The position numbers and the translations under genes were made by a program. Under the pieces are notes generated by a model. That model made no database searches and was not told the origin of the DNA. It saw only the letters and a list, made by a program, of their open reading frames with translations. A stretch of DNA of 64,000 nt from NCBI GenBank assembly GCA_029945375.1, contig CM057067.1, forward strand, positions 1,426,001 through 1,490,000, in the 5' to 3' direction. This DNA is from Agaricus subrufescens. Lineage: Eukaryota; Basidiomycota; Agaricomycetes; Agaricales; Agaricaceae. Below, piece after piece: positions 1-16,995 of the stretch. The first letter of the stretch is position 1, and each line of letters begins with the position of its first letter.

Positions 1-3000
1 GGTCTGCTTCCTCTTCCTTCACTCGCAGATCGTCGGCTCGCGGATCGTCGGCTCGATCGACCCGAGGCTGAAGTGGATGCTGATGATGGTCTCGAAAGTG
101 GGATGATCAGTGGCGGCGGCGGCGGATACACAGTCGGTGCAACAGGTGCACCAGGTTGAGGAGATACAATAACGGATGGCTGCACTGGATGACCCGGCGG
201 TGACATTGGAGGACCTGGTGGTTGAACTAGAGGACCTGGTTGTTGCATTGATGAACTCTGTGGCGGGAAAACGATTATCGGCTGGGCGGGCTGGGCGGGC
301 TGAGCAGGTTGGGCAGGTTGGTATTCTGAGGGAAGAGGTGTTGGTGGTGCTTGAGAGAACGGGGGCGTATGCGCAGGGGGTGGTACTGGAACAATCTCCA
401 AAGTAGGAGCCCGGCGGAGGTGATCAGAGTCCACTGGACCAGGTGCATAACTTATTCCAGACATACGCCTTCTCGGTGTAGCTGTGCGAGATCTACTGCT
501 GCCATGCCTGCTGCTCCGGAAACTTTCAGAGCTGCTGCTATCGCTAGGGCTGCTACTGACACTGCGGCTACGATGGCTTCGAATGCTCCCTGTCCTCCTC
601 GAGCTACGAGATCCACGCCTACGAGGTAAATCGCTTGAGTGGGTGTACGTAGTACTACTGCTAGGACTAGTCGGATGAGCAGTCCCTTGGCGATCACGCG
701 GTGGGATTGGTATTGGTTCGTCGTCCAGCGGCGGCGGCGGAATGAATATATCGGGAGGAGACCTTGGCCTCACTGATGGGGTAGCATGTCGAGGGGTATG
801 TCGAGGAGTCTCACGAGGAAACCCATCCATAGGGATGTTTGGTACCGGAAACTGTGTAGGTATCACCACCTGGGGCTGACCAGACGCGTCGTAGGGGTGA
901 GGAGGAATCACAACTGGACCTCTAGGCTCAGGTGTTACATCGGTAGGAGGGGGAACTACCGGTTCGGTCCGCGAAGGTTGAGTTGGTGGGTAAGAAGGAT
1001 ATTGCATAGGCCCAGGGGTGTACCCAGTTGTGGCCGGTGGCAATTGGCCCATTGGTGACCTACTGGAACTGGACAGACTTGATGCTATAGAAGCTAATCG
1101 TTCCCTTATTCAGAGCAGAGACATAGCAAAGGGAAATATACCATACCTGATCGCCCTGTGGCAAACATATCACCCATCTCTTGTCTCAAAGTCTCAATTC
1201 GCGCGTTCACACCCCGAATCTCCGCTTGTCGATCGTTCACATCGCGTTCTAACCAATTATTCAAGTCCGACATATATCGCATCAGCTCTCGTTGTTGTGT
1301 TACTGTGGCATCATGAGCAGCACGGTTGTCCTAAAAGAACTTTAAAACAACTATATGTTAGGTAGGTGGTCACATACGCGCAACATTTCCATGAGGGATT
1401 CGAAAACGGGAGGCAGCTGAACCTACGCAGTGTCAACACGACATCCAGCACTACGGAGATTGGTACTTACTGGTCCTGGCGGCATAGGCATGAACACTCG
1501 TTCTGGTCCGGGTGGCGCATGAGGCAGGGCCTGGCTGGAACGCGGCTGTTGACTTTCTATACCTTCACCTGCTCTTGGAAGGTGCTCCTCAGAAGGAGCA
1601 GAAGGGGCGCTTGGCTGCGGCTGTCCCTGCAAGCAAGGTGAAATTTACAACAATGGAGCTGAATATTAACTTACCTGCTGTGGTCTCGGAGCTCGAGCAT
1701 GGTACCAGCTCCGGTCGGGAGGTGTAGTCTGCGATCTTGGTTCGGGAAACTGACAAATGGTAAGTAAAGGACTAATACGATTGTAGTCGTACGTACGACT
1801 GGATGGATAGAAGGCGGCCTAGCTCCACGGAGACGCGCCCGTGGAGGGATACGGTGATCAGGAACTCTGATAGATGGACCCAAATCAGGTATTCGACTTG
1901 CACGATCTAACGCTGTAGTGCTCATGGTCGGGGACCCCCAATCTACATCGGCTGTTCTTGGCTTACGTCGAAGGAGACCCGCAGCACCAGTGCCAACAGG
2001 TCCAACGTATGTGAAATCAGAAAAACCGGGAGCAGTGGTTGATCGAGCCTCAAAAGCTATTGGGCTGGTGCTTCTAGGCCGGCTTTGCCTTGGCTCGAAA
2101 ACAAATGGCTGCAAAGGAGGAGGTCGACTGGCAGTAGCAGGTGGCAACCCTGACAAGATAGATTGTTGAAGCTGCTGCAAAATAGAGGGCATTGCTTGCG
2201 ATGGCACGGGCATGCGCAGAGGTGGCCTCCCAGGAACAAAGTTTTCTAGCTGTTCACGAAGATCCGCCAAGGAATCACTTGAAGTTATAATTGATTCTGC
2301 GGGCTCTGATTCAACCGGAAGTGGGGGTGGAGGAGGTTCGGATATTATTGGCACTCCAGCGCGATTTTGGTCAAGGAGGTGCTGCATCAAATCCTCAATG
2401 CGATGAAGGCGATTCTCTAACTCAGAGTTATCAGCGGGAGGCGGCATTGGACGGGCACGTAGCATGTCGAGCATAGAATTCGCGGTGCTTTGGCCGTTCC
2501 ACAGTCCATGTAGCTGGTCGCGAATGTCATTCAGCTGACCTCGTAGCGAATCCATGAGGGTATCAAGAGAAGGTTCAGCTGGTTGAGGTTGAGTTTGGGG
2601 GCGGGCAGTGGGTGTAGACAATGTAGACAACGAGGAGCTTGACGCAATTGATTCTGTCGCAGCATGGATAGCGCGAGGGATAGGAGCGGGAGTCGGTATT
2701 ATGGGAGTCGGCATTATTATGGGAGTCGGCATTATTACGGGAGTCGGTGTCATCTGAGGTGTAGGTGTAGAAGGAGTTGGAGTACTGTCGACTGTAGCCG
2801 TTAATGATGAAGTTTCTTTACTGGAGGTCTCTAAGGACGACGTAAAAGACGAGGTTGTTATATCGGTTATTTCTGATTCGCCATCATCAAATGTCTCCGA
2901 GTCTTCAATATCCATATAACGAGGTTGTTGAACCTCCGTGGATGGAGCCCAATCATCAATTTCATCAATTTCTTCGACTGATGCCTCGTAAGACTCCGGC

Positions 3001-6000
3001 TCGTCCAGTAGTGAATCATCTGAATGGTGCGACGATAGGAATGATACGGAGCTCGCGTTGCTATTTGATCGAGCGACTGTCACACTGGAATCTCGGACAC
3101 GACCCTCCATAGTTATGATTTCTTCAGTCATTACATTATCACTTCCTACACCTTGCGAGACGACTGAACGCTCGACGCGCGTTTGTTGATAGATTATCGG
3201 TCGCTCGCTCTGAGGTCTTTCAACTGGTATTTGCACAACTTGAGGTGGAGGCTGGGGAGGTACAATCTGCGGCGCTTGATGAATGACGATCGGTTGTCGC
3301 GGCGAAGGGGTACGATGAAGGAAGTCTGAGAGGTCCCGAAGTTCGTCCCTCAGCGCTTGTAAACCGTCCGATAAATCTCTGTGTTCATCTCCTCTGACAT
3401 CATTAAACTTTCGGAGGTCATCAGCCAGACGATCAATGTCTTGTCCTAAATCCCGAGCAGTAACATCACTCTCAGAGGTCCCGGTTTGGAGGGTACTAGG
3501 TGCCGACCGCACTGAAGCTTCGGGAGTGGTTACACTCACTTCCCCGGAACCTTCAGGTGTTTCCATACCCAATTCAGCGAGACTTTCCGTACCAGGAGGG
3601 CTTGGGGAACTCGGAACATGTGGAGAAGCAGGCAGGTGGGGAGAAGCAGTAAGGTGTGGAGAAGCGGGAACGGGTGTTACGGATCCCTGTCGTAGAGGTC
3701 AGAAGTAATTAGTTTCGTGAAAGTATAATACTTACAGATCGATCCGATGCTGGTGGCGTAGATAACAACGACGGCTCTGTCGAAATCTCAGAACGTATTT
3801 CATCTTCATCCTGAGGAAACTCAATATCTCTTCCAGCATCTAATACATCATCCTCGTCAAAATGAGCCAACGACGGAGCAGGAGACGGAAGCTCAGCATC
3901 TCTTCCGACATTTCCTAATAACACTTCCTCGTCGGAACGAGCCAAAGAGGGTGTGGAGGATGTTAGTTCGGAATCACTCAAGAAAGAAGACGATATCGTG
4001 GAAGGTGTCGGAGGCGTTAACGAAGCTGATGGTTGAATAGGCGAAGGTGCAATTGATAGAGTAGGTGTTGTTGTAAGAGAGGATGTTGTAGACATTGCAG
4101 ATCTTGCAGGGGACCGAGGGACAGCAGCCGGTAGCGGCCTTACAGTTGATGGTGGCCTTATAGTTGATGGGGCCCTTACAGTCGATGGAGCCCTTACAGA
4201 AGGTGGTGACCTTACAGTGATTGGCGCCCCTACAGTCGGCGGGAACACAGTCGATGGCCTTACAGTCGGTAGGCCTACAGGTGGTGGCCTTATGGTCAAC
4301 GGCCTAGCAGTAGGTGGTCTCATAGTCCTCGGCCTCGCATCATATTCTACCTCTGAGTCGGGTTCACTTGAAAAGGCCAAATCTGAAGGCGTTGGAGCAT
4401 CAGAGAAAGGAGAAGTGGCCGAAGGTGAAAGTCCAGGAACAGAAGTGAGGGAAGGAAGAGGTGAGGCAGCAACAAGAGAGGTCAGCGGTGATGGAGAGGC
4501 GGGGATAGTACTGAGCCTGTCAAATGATGATACCGACGACGGGCTGGATACACTGGGGATCAAGAATGAAGGATCATACGAAGACTCAGATAGTTCCTGG
4601 GGCGCAAGGGACCGAAGGGATGGTGATGGCTGCAAGATAGAAGAATCATATGAAAGGCTTGTCTCTCTGGCCCACGGAGTGCTGTGGGGACTTGAACCAG
4701 AAAGAGAGCTTGGAGTTGAGATAGGCAGCGAACTTGGTGTGGGAGCATCCACCGACGAAGTTGCTTGTGAAGCTGCACTCGGGAGGGAAAAGTCGGACAC
4801 AGTCTCCAATTCAGTTGGCTCGACAGGAAGAGGAGGGAGCGAACGGCTTCGAGGCGTGCCCTCTGAAGATGCTTCAAAACTTGATGGTGTTACAACCGAC
4901 TCAGACTCCAAAGTTGACGCTGTCGGAGGAAGCGAAGATAATAATTCTGACTCGGAGCTAGAGAAGGGCCTGCTTTCCGTTGGTAGCGACATCGCAGGCA
5001 AAGACGACGGTGTAGGGACATGAATTGACTCGGTAGTCGAGGGGAACGAGGGGACTGGTGTTGGTGTTGGTGAGAGGGCAGGCTCCGTTGGCGGCAAAGG
5101 AATATCTTCCGGTGGCAGATCAGATAATGACCGAGGTGAACTGATAGAGGGTATTTCTGAGGGAGTCGGTATGTTGATCAAACTCGCGTCATCGGTCCAA
5201 CCAACAGAAGACAATGGCGTTGAGGGTTCCCTCTGTACAGGAATACCCCGCTCGGGCTCGAGATCCTCAACTTCCTCATGCTCAAATGTCTCAGGCCCAA
5301 ATTCTTCCTCAGGCTCAGGTTCAAATTCTTCCTCAGGCTCAGGTTCAAATTCTTCCTCAGGTTCAGGTTCAAATTCTTCCTCTGGCTCGTATTCCTCTGG
5401 CTCGTATTCCTCTGGTTCGAATTCCTCAACTTCCTCAACTTCCTCGGGCTCAAATTCTTCAACTTCCCTCGGCTCGTATTCTTCAACCTCCTCAGGAATC
5501 TCTTCTGAAACTTCAAGTTCGGATGGGGAGCGCATCTGCGAAGCAGTATAAAACTCGGTTTCTGTGGGCGGCTCACTAGCAGTTTTGTAGACAGTAGAAG
5601 CTCTGTGAACACTGGAACCGGCATCAGCAGTAGCGTATTCTGATTCGGGGGGGATAGTTGAGAGAGACTTGAAGGATGGGGTTGGCGACGAGGCCGTCGA
5701 AGGTGCCTCCTCTGCTGTAAGGTACCCAGAGCTGACACGAGAGTGGGTGCGTAATTTTGAGGGGCCAGGAAGTACAACGCGTCGAGGAGCTTCAGAAACA
5801 AAGGACCTTGGAGGAGGCGTAAGCGTTTCACCATAGCTCGTATAACTTGTGCGAGTAAGGCTATCAAGGTCCGAGGATTGACAGATATCGTATCCGCTCT
5901 CGGTGCCTTGAGTAAAGCTGTTACTTATGCCGTTTGAACTTCCAGACGGCCCGCTAGCAGGAGTCACGCTTCCAGATCCATAGCTTCCACTTCCATACGT

Positions 6001-9000
6001 CAAACTCCCCGGCGTGTAACTTCCAGTTCCAGTGCCACTGCCACTTCCCGGAGTGTAACTGCCCGTATAGCTTCCCGATCCGCTCATCGTATAACTTCCA
6101 GTCCCACTCCCAATACCACTGCCACTGGCCGTATATGACTCTGTCCCACTTCCCGGAGTGTAACTTCCAGTCCCACTCCCACTCCCATTAGTATAGCTTT
6201 CCGTTCGGCTGCTGGGAGTATGACTTCCAGTTTGAGAACTCGGAGTGTATGTCCCAGTGTATGAGTTACTTCCCGGAGTGTATGTCCCAGTGTATGAGTT
6301 GCTTCCCGGGGTGTATGAACTGGTATTAGTCCTACTTCCTGAAGTGTATGAACCAGTGTTAGTTCCACTTCCTGGAGTGTATGAACCGGTGTTAGTCCCA
6401 CTTCCTGGAGTGTATGTGCCGGTGTTAGTCCCACTTCCCGGACTGTAGGTTCCACTGTCCATTGTACGTGATCCACTACCAGGAGTAAACGTTGAAGAAC
6501 CAACAGTCTGACTCTGCGAAGCAGAATCGGAAGGCGTATACGACGAAAGTGATATGCCGTTCTCCTTATTTGACATCTCGGCAGTGTAAGTTGAAGTGGA
6601 TGTCTCAGAGCGAGAGGTCCCGCGAGTCCGACGAGTGACAGCCCTTGCCCTTGAAAGGGTGGATTGAGAACTCGAGAAAGTGACGGAGTCATCACGGGTG
6701 TCGGCAGTGTAGGAAGTAGGGTTGGTGTCGTATGTAGAGGGAATTGTGTGGCTTGAAGTAGACTGGGTGTAACTGCCGGATTGAAATCCAGACGTCGAAG
6801 TATTGTATCCAGTTCCCGTTCCGGTCACTGTTCCCGACCCCGATCCTGGTCCTGTTCCCGTCCACTCCGTTTGCGAGTAGTAGGTAGACGAGACATTTGA
6901 CCGAGTCCCATTAGACGAAGTCGCTGACACGAACGCATCATCAGACGCTTGTGACCTCCTATCATTGCCCCTATTGCTCGGAGGAGGTGTGACATAAACA
7001 TCCTTTCCAAGAGCGGAACCACTAGAGATGGACACAGGGGAGTACTCAAAAAGTCGCCGAGCGTTCCCATTACCCTCACGACCACCGCGAGCTCGATCCA
7101 GAGCTGACTTGAACTCAGAGTCCATATCAGTCATAGACCCACTACGTCTCAACGAATTGCCTCGGCTTGGCGCAATAACACGGCGATCACCAGGATAAAC
7201 ATAGTGATCATTGTGGATGACAGTGTCATCAACAGTACCCGTATGATGGGAGGAGATAGAGATATGGCGACTGAGGGGGGACCTCTCCGACTGATAATCA
7301 GCGATGTCGGGAAGAGTATTGAGAGGGGGGACGAAGACGGTCGAGCGCGAACCAATGGATGTCGAGCTACTCCTGCTGTCGACGGATAACGTGGTGCGAA
7401 TGGAACCAGTGGGTGAGCGAGTGCGCTGAGAGTCCGAAAGCGGACGATTAACAGCATCCCTATGATAAGAACCATATGGTCAGTCCACGAAGATTGAGAA
7501 CTCAAATAACTCACGAGATACGGTTGACCCATTTCTGCCTCTCCAGAAGGCTCTCAGCGGCCAGCCTTTCAACACCATCCGCGTACGTCATCTGGAACGG
7601 GACCAGCATATCAACCAAGGGTTGTCCATCACTTTCCGCGCTCTGAATTCGGGCAGCAACAGTACCAATATCGTCTCGAGCGTTCGGATGCGACGGGGAA
7701 TACGCCTGTTGGACATCTGTGCAATTCAACAAATCTAGCGCGACTATACCACGCCCTCCGCCAGGTGCAAGCCACGATAATAGCAACATGTGTGGATACA
7801 AGAGTGCTTGACACCTTTGCCAGCGGTACGGAGGTGCAGCATGAACGTTCAGATACCAAAGAAGTCCGATATAGAGGGGCTGCAAATGAGTCAAGTCAGT
7901 TTCTGGACCAAAATAGGAAGGTGATAATAATGGCATACCGCTGCATTACTCTGAATGTAAGGACTGAATTCTCCAAGGTCTAATCCTGAAGGTATGGTTC
8001 CGCTTCGTCGGCTCATGATACTTCCGCCGTCATTGCCGCTGCTTCCTCCAGCATCGTTCCCATCACCACTCCTTCTTGGGTTGGTCGGGTCGGGAAGGGG
8101 TCTTAAGCCGCCGGATTCACGAAGTCGGGCCCCGGCACGCCGAAAACGACGTCCTATGCCAATTAATCCCTCGCTATCCATGGGGGGAGAGGTGATTGTG
8201 TTCGATCCTGACGGTATAACGTCAGCGGGGCGTGGCTGCGAGTCTCGTTCCCTCCATGCAGAGACAAGATTTTTTACTGAGGCAAGAGGAGAGCGAGGAG
8301 TATGTTGAGGTCTGCGTAAAGGGGGGGTAAAAGTTGACCCCGTATCCGTGTAAGCTGAGGGAGTTGTACCGGTGTTAGCGCCGGTGATGGTGTTAGTTCC
8401 AGTTTGAGTGTCAGTGTATGTGCGAGTAAAGGTATCGGTCAGTGTCGGAGTTTGTGTGTAAGAGCTAGGAGTAAATTGAGAGGTAGTCCTTGTGAAGTCG
8501 GAAGTGCCGGTGCGGGTCGGTGGTGATAGCATACTGGAATAAGTGTGACGAGTGTCAGTTCCAGTGTAGGAACCCGACGAACCGGACGATTTGCTGGGTG
8601 AGGAAGGGCGAGAACCAGATGCATAGCCATAACTAGTGGTTCCGTATCCGTAACCAGTCGTAGTAAAACTTCCAGTCGGGGCGAAAGGACTAGCCGAACG
8701 GCCAGGAGCAGAAGGAAATTTAGAATGACCTGTGCCCTGACTCTCAAATACAGCGATCAATTCTGTCGCACGTCCAGGAGGAGGTAGAGTTTTGTCAGTA
8801 CCAGGTTCGGTAGCAGAACGCGAGTGTCCACTAGAGGATGAAGGAAGGAGTGTAGATTTGCGCAAGGTTTCCGGGGTGGGAGCTGGTCGAGAAGCTGAAG
8901 CTGAGAACGCTCCAGAAACCGGCCTGGACTCTTCGGTGCGTTCCGTGATTCGACTCAATCGAATGCGAGGGTCAGCGGGCTGGGGAGTGTGATTGCGAGC

Positions 9001-9403
9001 GGTAGGTAGCGTAACGTAAGAAGTAGAACCGGTGTAGGTGCCAGTGTAAGTGCCAGTGTAGGATCCAGTTCCAGTGTATGAGCTTGAGGGTGTGTACGAT
9101 TGCCCGCGGGACCAGTGGGTGAGGGTATCTTCGGTAGGGTCGGTCTCGTCCATAGAGTTGAGGGTGGCTTCAACCTCTTCAAGGGAGTCATCGTCATAAA
9201 ATGAATTTGGATCATCGTAGGTCGGTTGTGCTTTATTAGAATGTCAGACAATTTTCAGACACAAGAAGGGCAAGCAAACCTGAACTTGGAGTATAAGTGT
9301 ATCTTGAAGGCGAAAGTGGCGCTTGGGTGCCAGTCGGGGTAAACGTAGAGTAGCTCCGCGAGTCGTATGTCGGCGTCCAGGAGTCAGAAGGATCTTCGGA
9401 CAT
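1..9403 (-). CDS. Giant PH-domain, Ser/Thr/Pro-rich disordered protein (3' end outside window)
   Basis: A single multi-exon gene read leftward. The chosen start is the ATG at 9403 (MSEDPSDSWTPTYDS). Exon 1 (9403-9280) joins exon 2 (9230-7939) in frame, and exon 3 (7879-7515) encodes a pleckstrin-homology-like fold at about residues 473-590 (begins PLYIGLLWYLNVH, ends LLERQKWVNRI, the usual C-terminal helix with its Trp). The next exons run about 7459-3737 and 3692-1790, followed by several small ones (microexon near 1380-1425), and the frame is open to base 1. About 2,900 residues are coded in the window. Outside the PH domain the protein is low-complexity: GSYTPGSGTNT-type repeats (about 6000-6480), acidic EPEPEEEF repeats (5280-5460), TVRPPST repeats (4130-4330) and a short coiled coil (about 1200-1310). 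A cortical or membrane-associated scaffold is an inference from the PH domain; I recognise no named orthologue. Confidence 0.8.
5280..5460 (-). repeat. 24-nt acidic coding repeat (EPEPEEEF)
   Basis: Plus strand shows near-identical 24-nt units beginning 'aaattcttcctcaggctcag', at least four in a row, then shorter related units. On the coding strand they give EPEPEEEF and EPEEYEPEEY. Part of the giant PH-protein gene. Confidence 0.85.
5990..6480 (-). repeat. Coding minisatellite, GSYTPGSGTNT-type units
   Basis: Inside the giant PH-protein gene, a unit of about 36 nt (plus-strand form around 'gtgtatgaaccggtgttagt') is repeated many times with small changes. It encodes units such as TGSYTPGSGTN, TGTYTPGSNSY and related Gly/Ser/Thr/Tyr stretches. 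Neighbouring units are nearly identical at DNA level, which suggests recent expansion. Confidence 0.85.
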
Positions 9404-13964
<4,561 letters not shown>

Positions 13965-14774
13965 TTATGCGCTTAGCATTGGTTGGTGTGGCAAAGTTTC
14001 CATGGGGGTATCAGAGATCTTCTCTGGAACAAGATGCCTGGCGCCCGCAGGGATACGCGGCCATGTAACAGTCAACATACCATCCTGTATGCCTGCAGTT
14101 ACTTCAGATTGCTAGAAAGGACGGTTAATGACTCGAAAATTACTCAATTGTTAAGTGAATGAACGACTCATACCTTGATGCCTTCCGGAACTGTCACGCT
14201 ACGGAAGAATGAACCGTATCGCAGTTCATGTATAGATCTAGCGGCCGTTGATTTGGCCGGGGAACCTTGAGAGCTGGCAGGAGCATTATTTTTGGCATCT
14301 CCCTGAGAAGTGGTCGATTCGACTTTATCTGTGTTGGTTGTGGTCGACCCCTGACCTTGGGGACCTGAGACTGCAGCTACGGCCGATGACAGGGCCTCTG
14401 CGTATGGATCTACTCGTTTCCCAAATACCATAAGTCGCCTCTCCTTGATCTGGAGTGAGATATTTTCATTCTTGACTCCAGGGAGTTCAAAGATAGCAAT
14501 GATGTTTGGAGATGAGGGGTCATCGACTAAATCCATTCTGTAAGTATTCGTTAATCAAGGGAGTTGAAAAGCTGTTCCTATGGCCATACCTCGGTTTCCA
14601 GTTGCCACGACATCCTTTGTCAGATCTGCCGGGACGAAGTGTTCCAGCTTCAATGAGTTGGCGGACCTTGAGTTGGGTGGCTCGGGATACGGCAGAGCGA
14701 AAACGTGAGTCTTGGTAGATAGAGGTAAGTGGATTGGACTTTGAAGGCGCGGGGGAAGACGTCGTTGTAGGCAT
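13965..14774 (-). CDS. Small heat-shock protein, Hsp20/alpha-crystallin family
   Basis: ATP-independent holdase chaperone that binds unfolding proteins. Three exons splice cleanly: 14774-14590, 14537-14174 and 14111-13965 (696 nt, 231 aa). The alpha-crystallin domain starts at WKPRMDLVDDPSS and shows the typical IIAIFELPGVKNENISL and RRLMVFGKRV strands. It resumes at HELRYGSFFRSVTVPEGI and ends with GMLTVTWPRIPAG, the fungal form of the final strand, followed by a short Met/Pro-rich tail. About 55 residues of Ser/Thr/Ala/Gln-rich sequence interrupt the domain between the two halves, a place where fungal Hsp20 proteins often carry inserts. The gene is divergent from the CstF-64 gene across 349 bp. 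I see no strong heat-shock element. Confidence 0.88.
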
Positions 14775-15123
14775 TTCGTTTCGAGATAACTGGCCACGAT
14801 CAAAACTTCAGGACACTTTTATATGTTAAGGACGAAATCTCAGATAGAGGACCCCGAAAGCAGTGATCGGACTCGAGTCATTCCTGGTAAATATTTAATG
14901 TTACGTTACGATCGTTGTCGTCAGACTTGTCGAGTCGTCACGTCGTGCATCACTGCATGACTAATACCGTCCTGTGCTTTGACGGGAACCTCCGATCGGC
15001 GATGGCCATTTCCGATTCGTTCCCCAAAGGCGTCAATCACATGACAAAGAGAACCACCCGTGACCCGAGGTCCAAGATCATTAGTTGGTGGTCCACAGCT
15101 ATACAAGTGGCGGGCACTCTGAT
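14775..15123. promoter_or_regulatory. Divergent promoter between Hsp20 and CstF-64 genes
   Basis: 349 bp separate the two opposed ATGs, so both promoters must lie here or overlap. No clear TATA box or array of inverted GAA blocks was found by eye. Confidence 0.5.
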
Positions 15124-16782
15124 ATGAGTAAAGTCGTTTTCGGTCAGTTTCGTCAGTCTTTCACGGCATATTCAGTTGCTCAACTATTTTTAGTTGGGAA
15201 TGTGCCATACAATATGGGTGAAGACCAGCTTATCGACGTATTTAAAAGCGTCGGGCAAGTTATAGGATTCAGGTAATCCAAGTCAGGATTGTTCTGTAAG
15301 TACACAATGAGCTAAGCGCGGGCGAACCAGGCTGGTTTTTGACCGAGAAACGGGCAAACCTCGTGGATATGGGTTTTGCGAGTTTGCTGGTATGTCCACT
15401 TCCAAGTGCAATTTATCATTGAACGCTAAGCCCAAGGTCCAAATCGCGATTATATTCCATCTCTGGCTTCAAACATGAACTTATGATCATCATTGACCAT
15501 ATTGGACTGCTATTATTTCACTGATTTTGGAACGTTTCACCTCCATGCTGAATCTATTCTAACCTCTGCTGTTGAACCCTCGATGCCTTGAACGCGTTTT
15601 CATCATTTGCAACTTGATGCATGAATGAATTCGTGTGATTGCTTGATTCCTGACCCTTTGAAAAAACCCGAATCATTCTTCAAACCTGTTCGGCGTTGGT
15701 TGACACACGGATATTGAATATCGTGGATACCTCACCAGACAATGAAACTGCGTTAAGCGCCGTCCGAAACCTCAACAACGTTGATGTAGGCGGACGGCCG
15801 CTAAGAATCGACCTGGCGGACTCTGATCCTTTTCTTGAAGGCAAAACAACGGTCCGTGGCGAATTAGTCGATAGTGGATATCCTGGGCCTGCCGAACCTC
15901 GACAGCGCGGCGGAGGCCGCGGTCACGATGGCGACTTCCTATCTCAAATCCCTCCTGGTGTCCCCGTTCCAAAAGGAAAAACGGCGTTAGACCATATTAC
16001 CGACACCCTCGCCATTATGCAGCCCAGCCAATTAATGGAGGTACTGGCCCAGATGAAGGTATGCATTCATTTATAATGTACTGCAACATCAGCCCACATT
16101 TCATAGGCTTTCATCATTACGCATCCAGACCAAGCGCGTCAACTACTGGTCAAGCATCCTCAGCTATCTTACGCGCTTTTCCAAGGTCTATTGTTGAATA
16201 ACATTGTTGATCCTGCAATTCTACGGCGAATGCTGGAGCAAACTGCGTCACAGCAGATGAATCTAGGGTCAACTTCAACACCTCCGCGCCCGCCAATACC
16301 TCATATGTCTCAACCACCTTCATTCGCTCCCCCTCCATCTCACATACCATATCAGGCGCCGGCACCTATGTCTGGAATGCCTCCGCCCTCATCGCTGCCG
16401 CCCGCATCGGCAATGTTTCCTCCCGCAGGCGTTCCCTACTATCGGCCACCGCCTCCTGCTACACCATCACATGCGCCCGTCCCATCAGCGGCACCTCAAC
16501 AACCCGCTGGGACGCCCGCGATAAATGAAAGCCAAAGGGTTGGTGTACCCGTACGCAGTTGTCTGAATCGCAGCTGATGCCAAATTTTTCCCTGTAGGCT
16601 ATGCTAATGCAAGTGCTAGCACTGACACCAGAGCAGATCAGTGGACTTCCGGAGAGCGAGAAGGCAGCTATCATGCAGCTGGTAAGTAGGTTTACTGCCG
16701 TGAAATCAGTAGAATCGTACTCAGGCGCGCGTTTCACTTCATTGATCAATAGCGGAGTCAATTCGGCAAGATAACTACCTAG
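15124..16782 (+). CDS. CSTF2: Cleavage stimulation factor subunit 2 (CstF-64/Rna15 family)
   Basis: Nuclear RNA-binding subunit of the pre-mRNA 3'-end cleavage and polyadenylation machinery; it contacts the GU-rich downstream element. Exons: 15124-15142, 15194-15272, 15331-15389, 15739-16058, 16107-about 16538 (donor could also be at 16551), 16598-16681 and 16753-16782, giving about 340 aa. The N-terminal RRM shows RNP2 VFVGNVPY and RNP1 RGYGFCEFA; its family form is MSKVVFVGN. The hinge region carries MQPSQLMEVLAQMK and FITHPDQARQLL, followed by ILRRMLEQ, a Pro-rich linker and the C-terminal three-helix CSTF_C domain (MLMQVLALTPEQISGLPESE ... IMQLRSQFG). The first intron splits codon 7. One intron, inside the RRM, is 349 nt, much longer than the others. 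Confidence 0.95.
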
Positions 16783-16995
16783 CGCGATCCGCCCGATTCC
16801 TCAGTTGCAGAAAACGTGGTACTGTTCCACATATATGAGAGGTTCGGACACTGTTACTCTACGAGTTCGGAGCACATTGTATCTAGTCATAGTCTGGTCA
16901 TGATAGTAGACGGCATGTTGAGCGTGAGAATACAGTTCCTGTTATGGGTCAGAGTAATTGTTTGTGCTCCATTTTCTGCAGGTGACATCGATCGG

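Noticed and set aside
5171..5551. Plus-strand Ser/Gly-rich open frame opposite the giant gene
   Set aside because: It is the antisense of the EPEPEEEF repeat; the minus frame joins into one long spliced protein with a PH domain.
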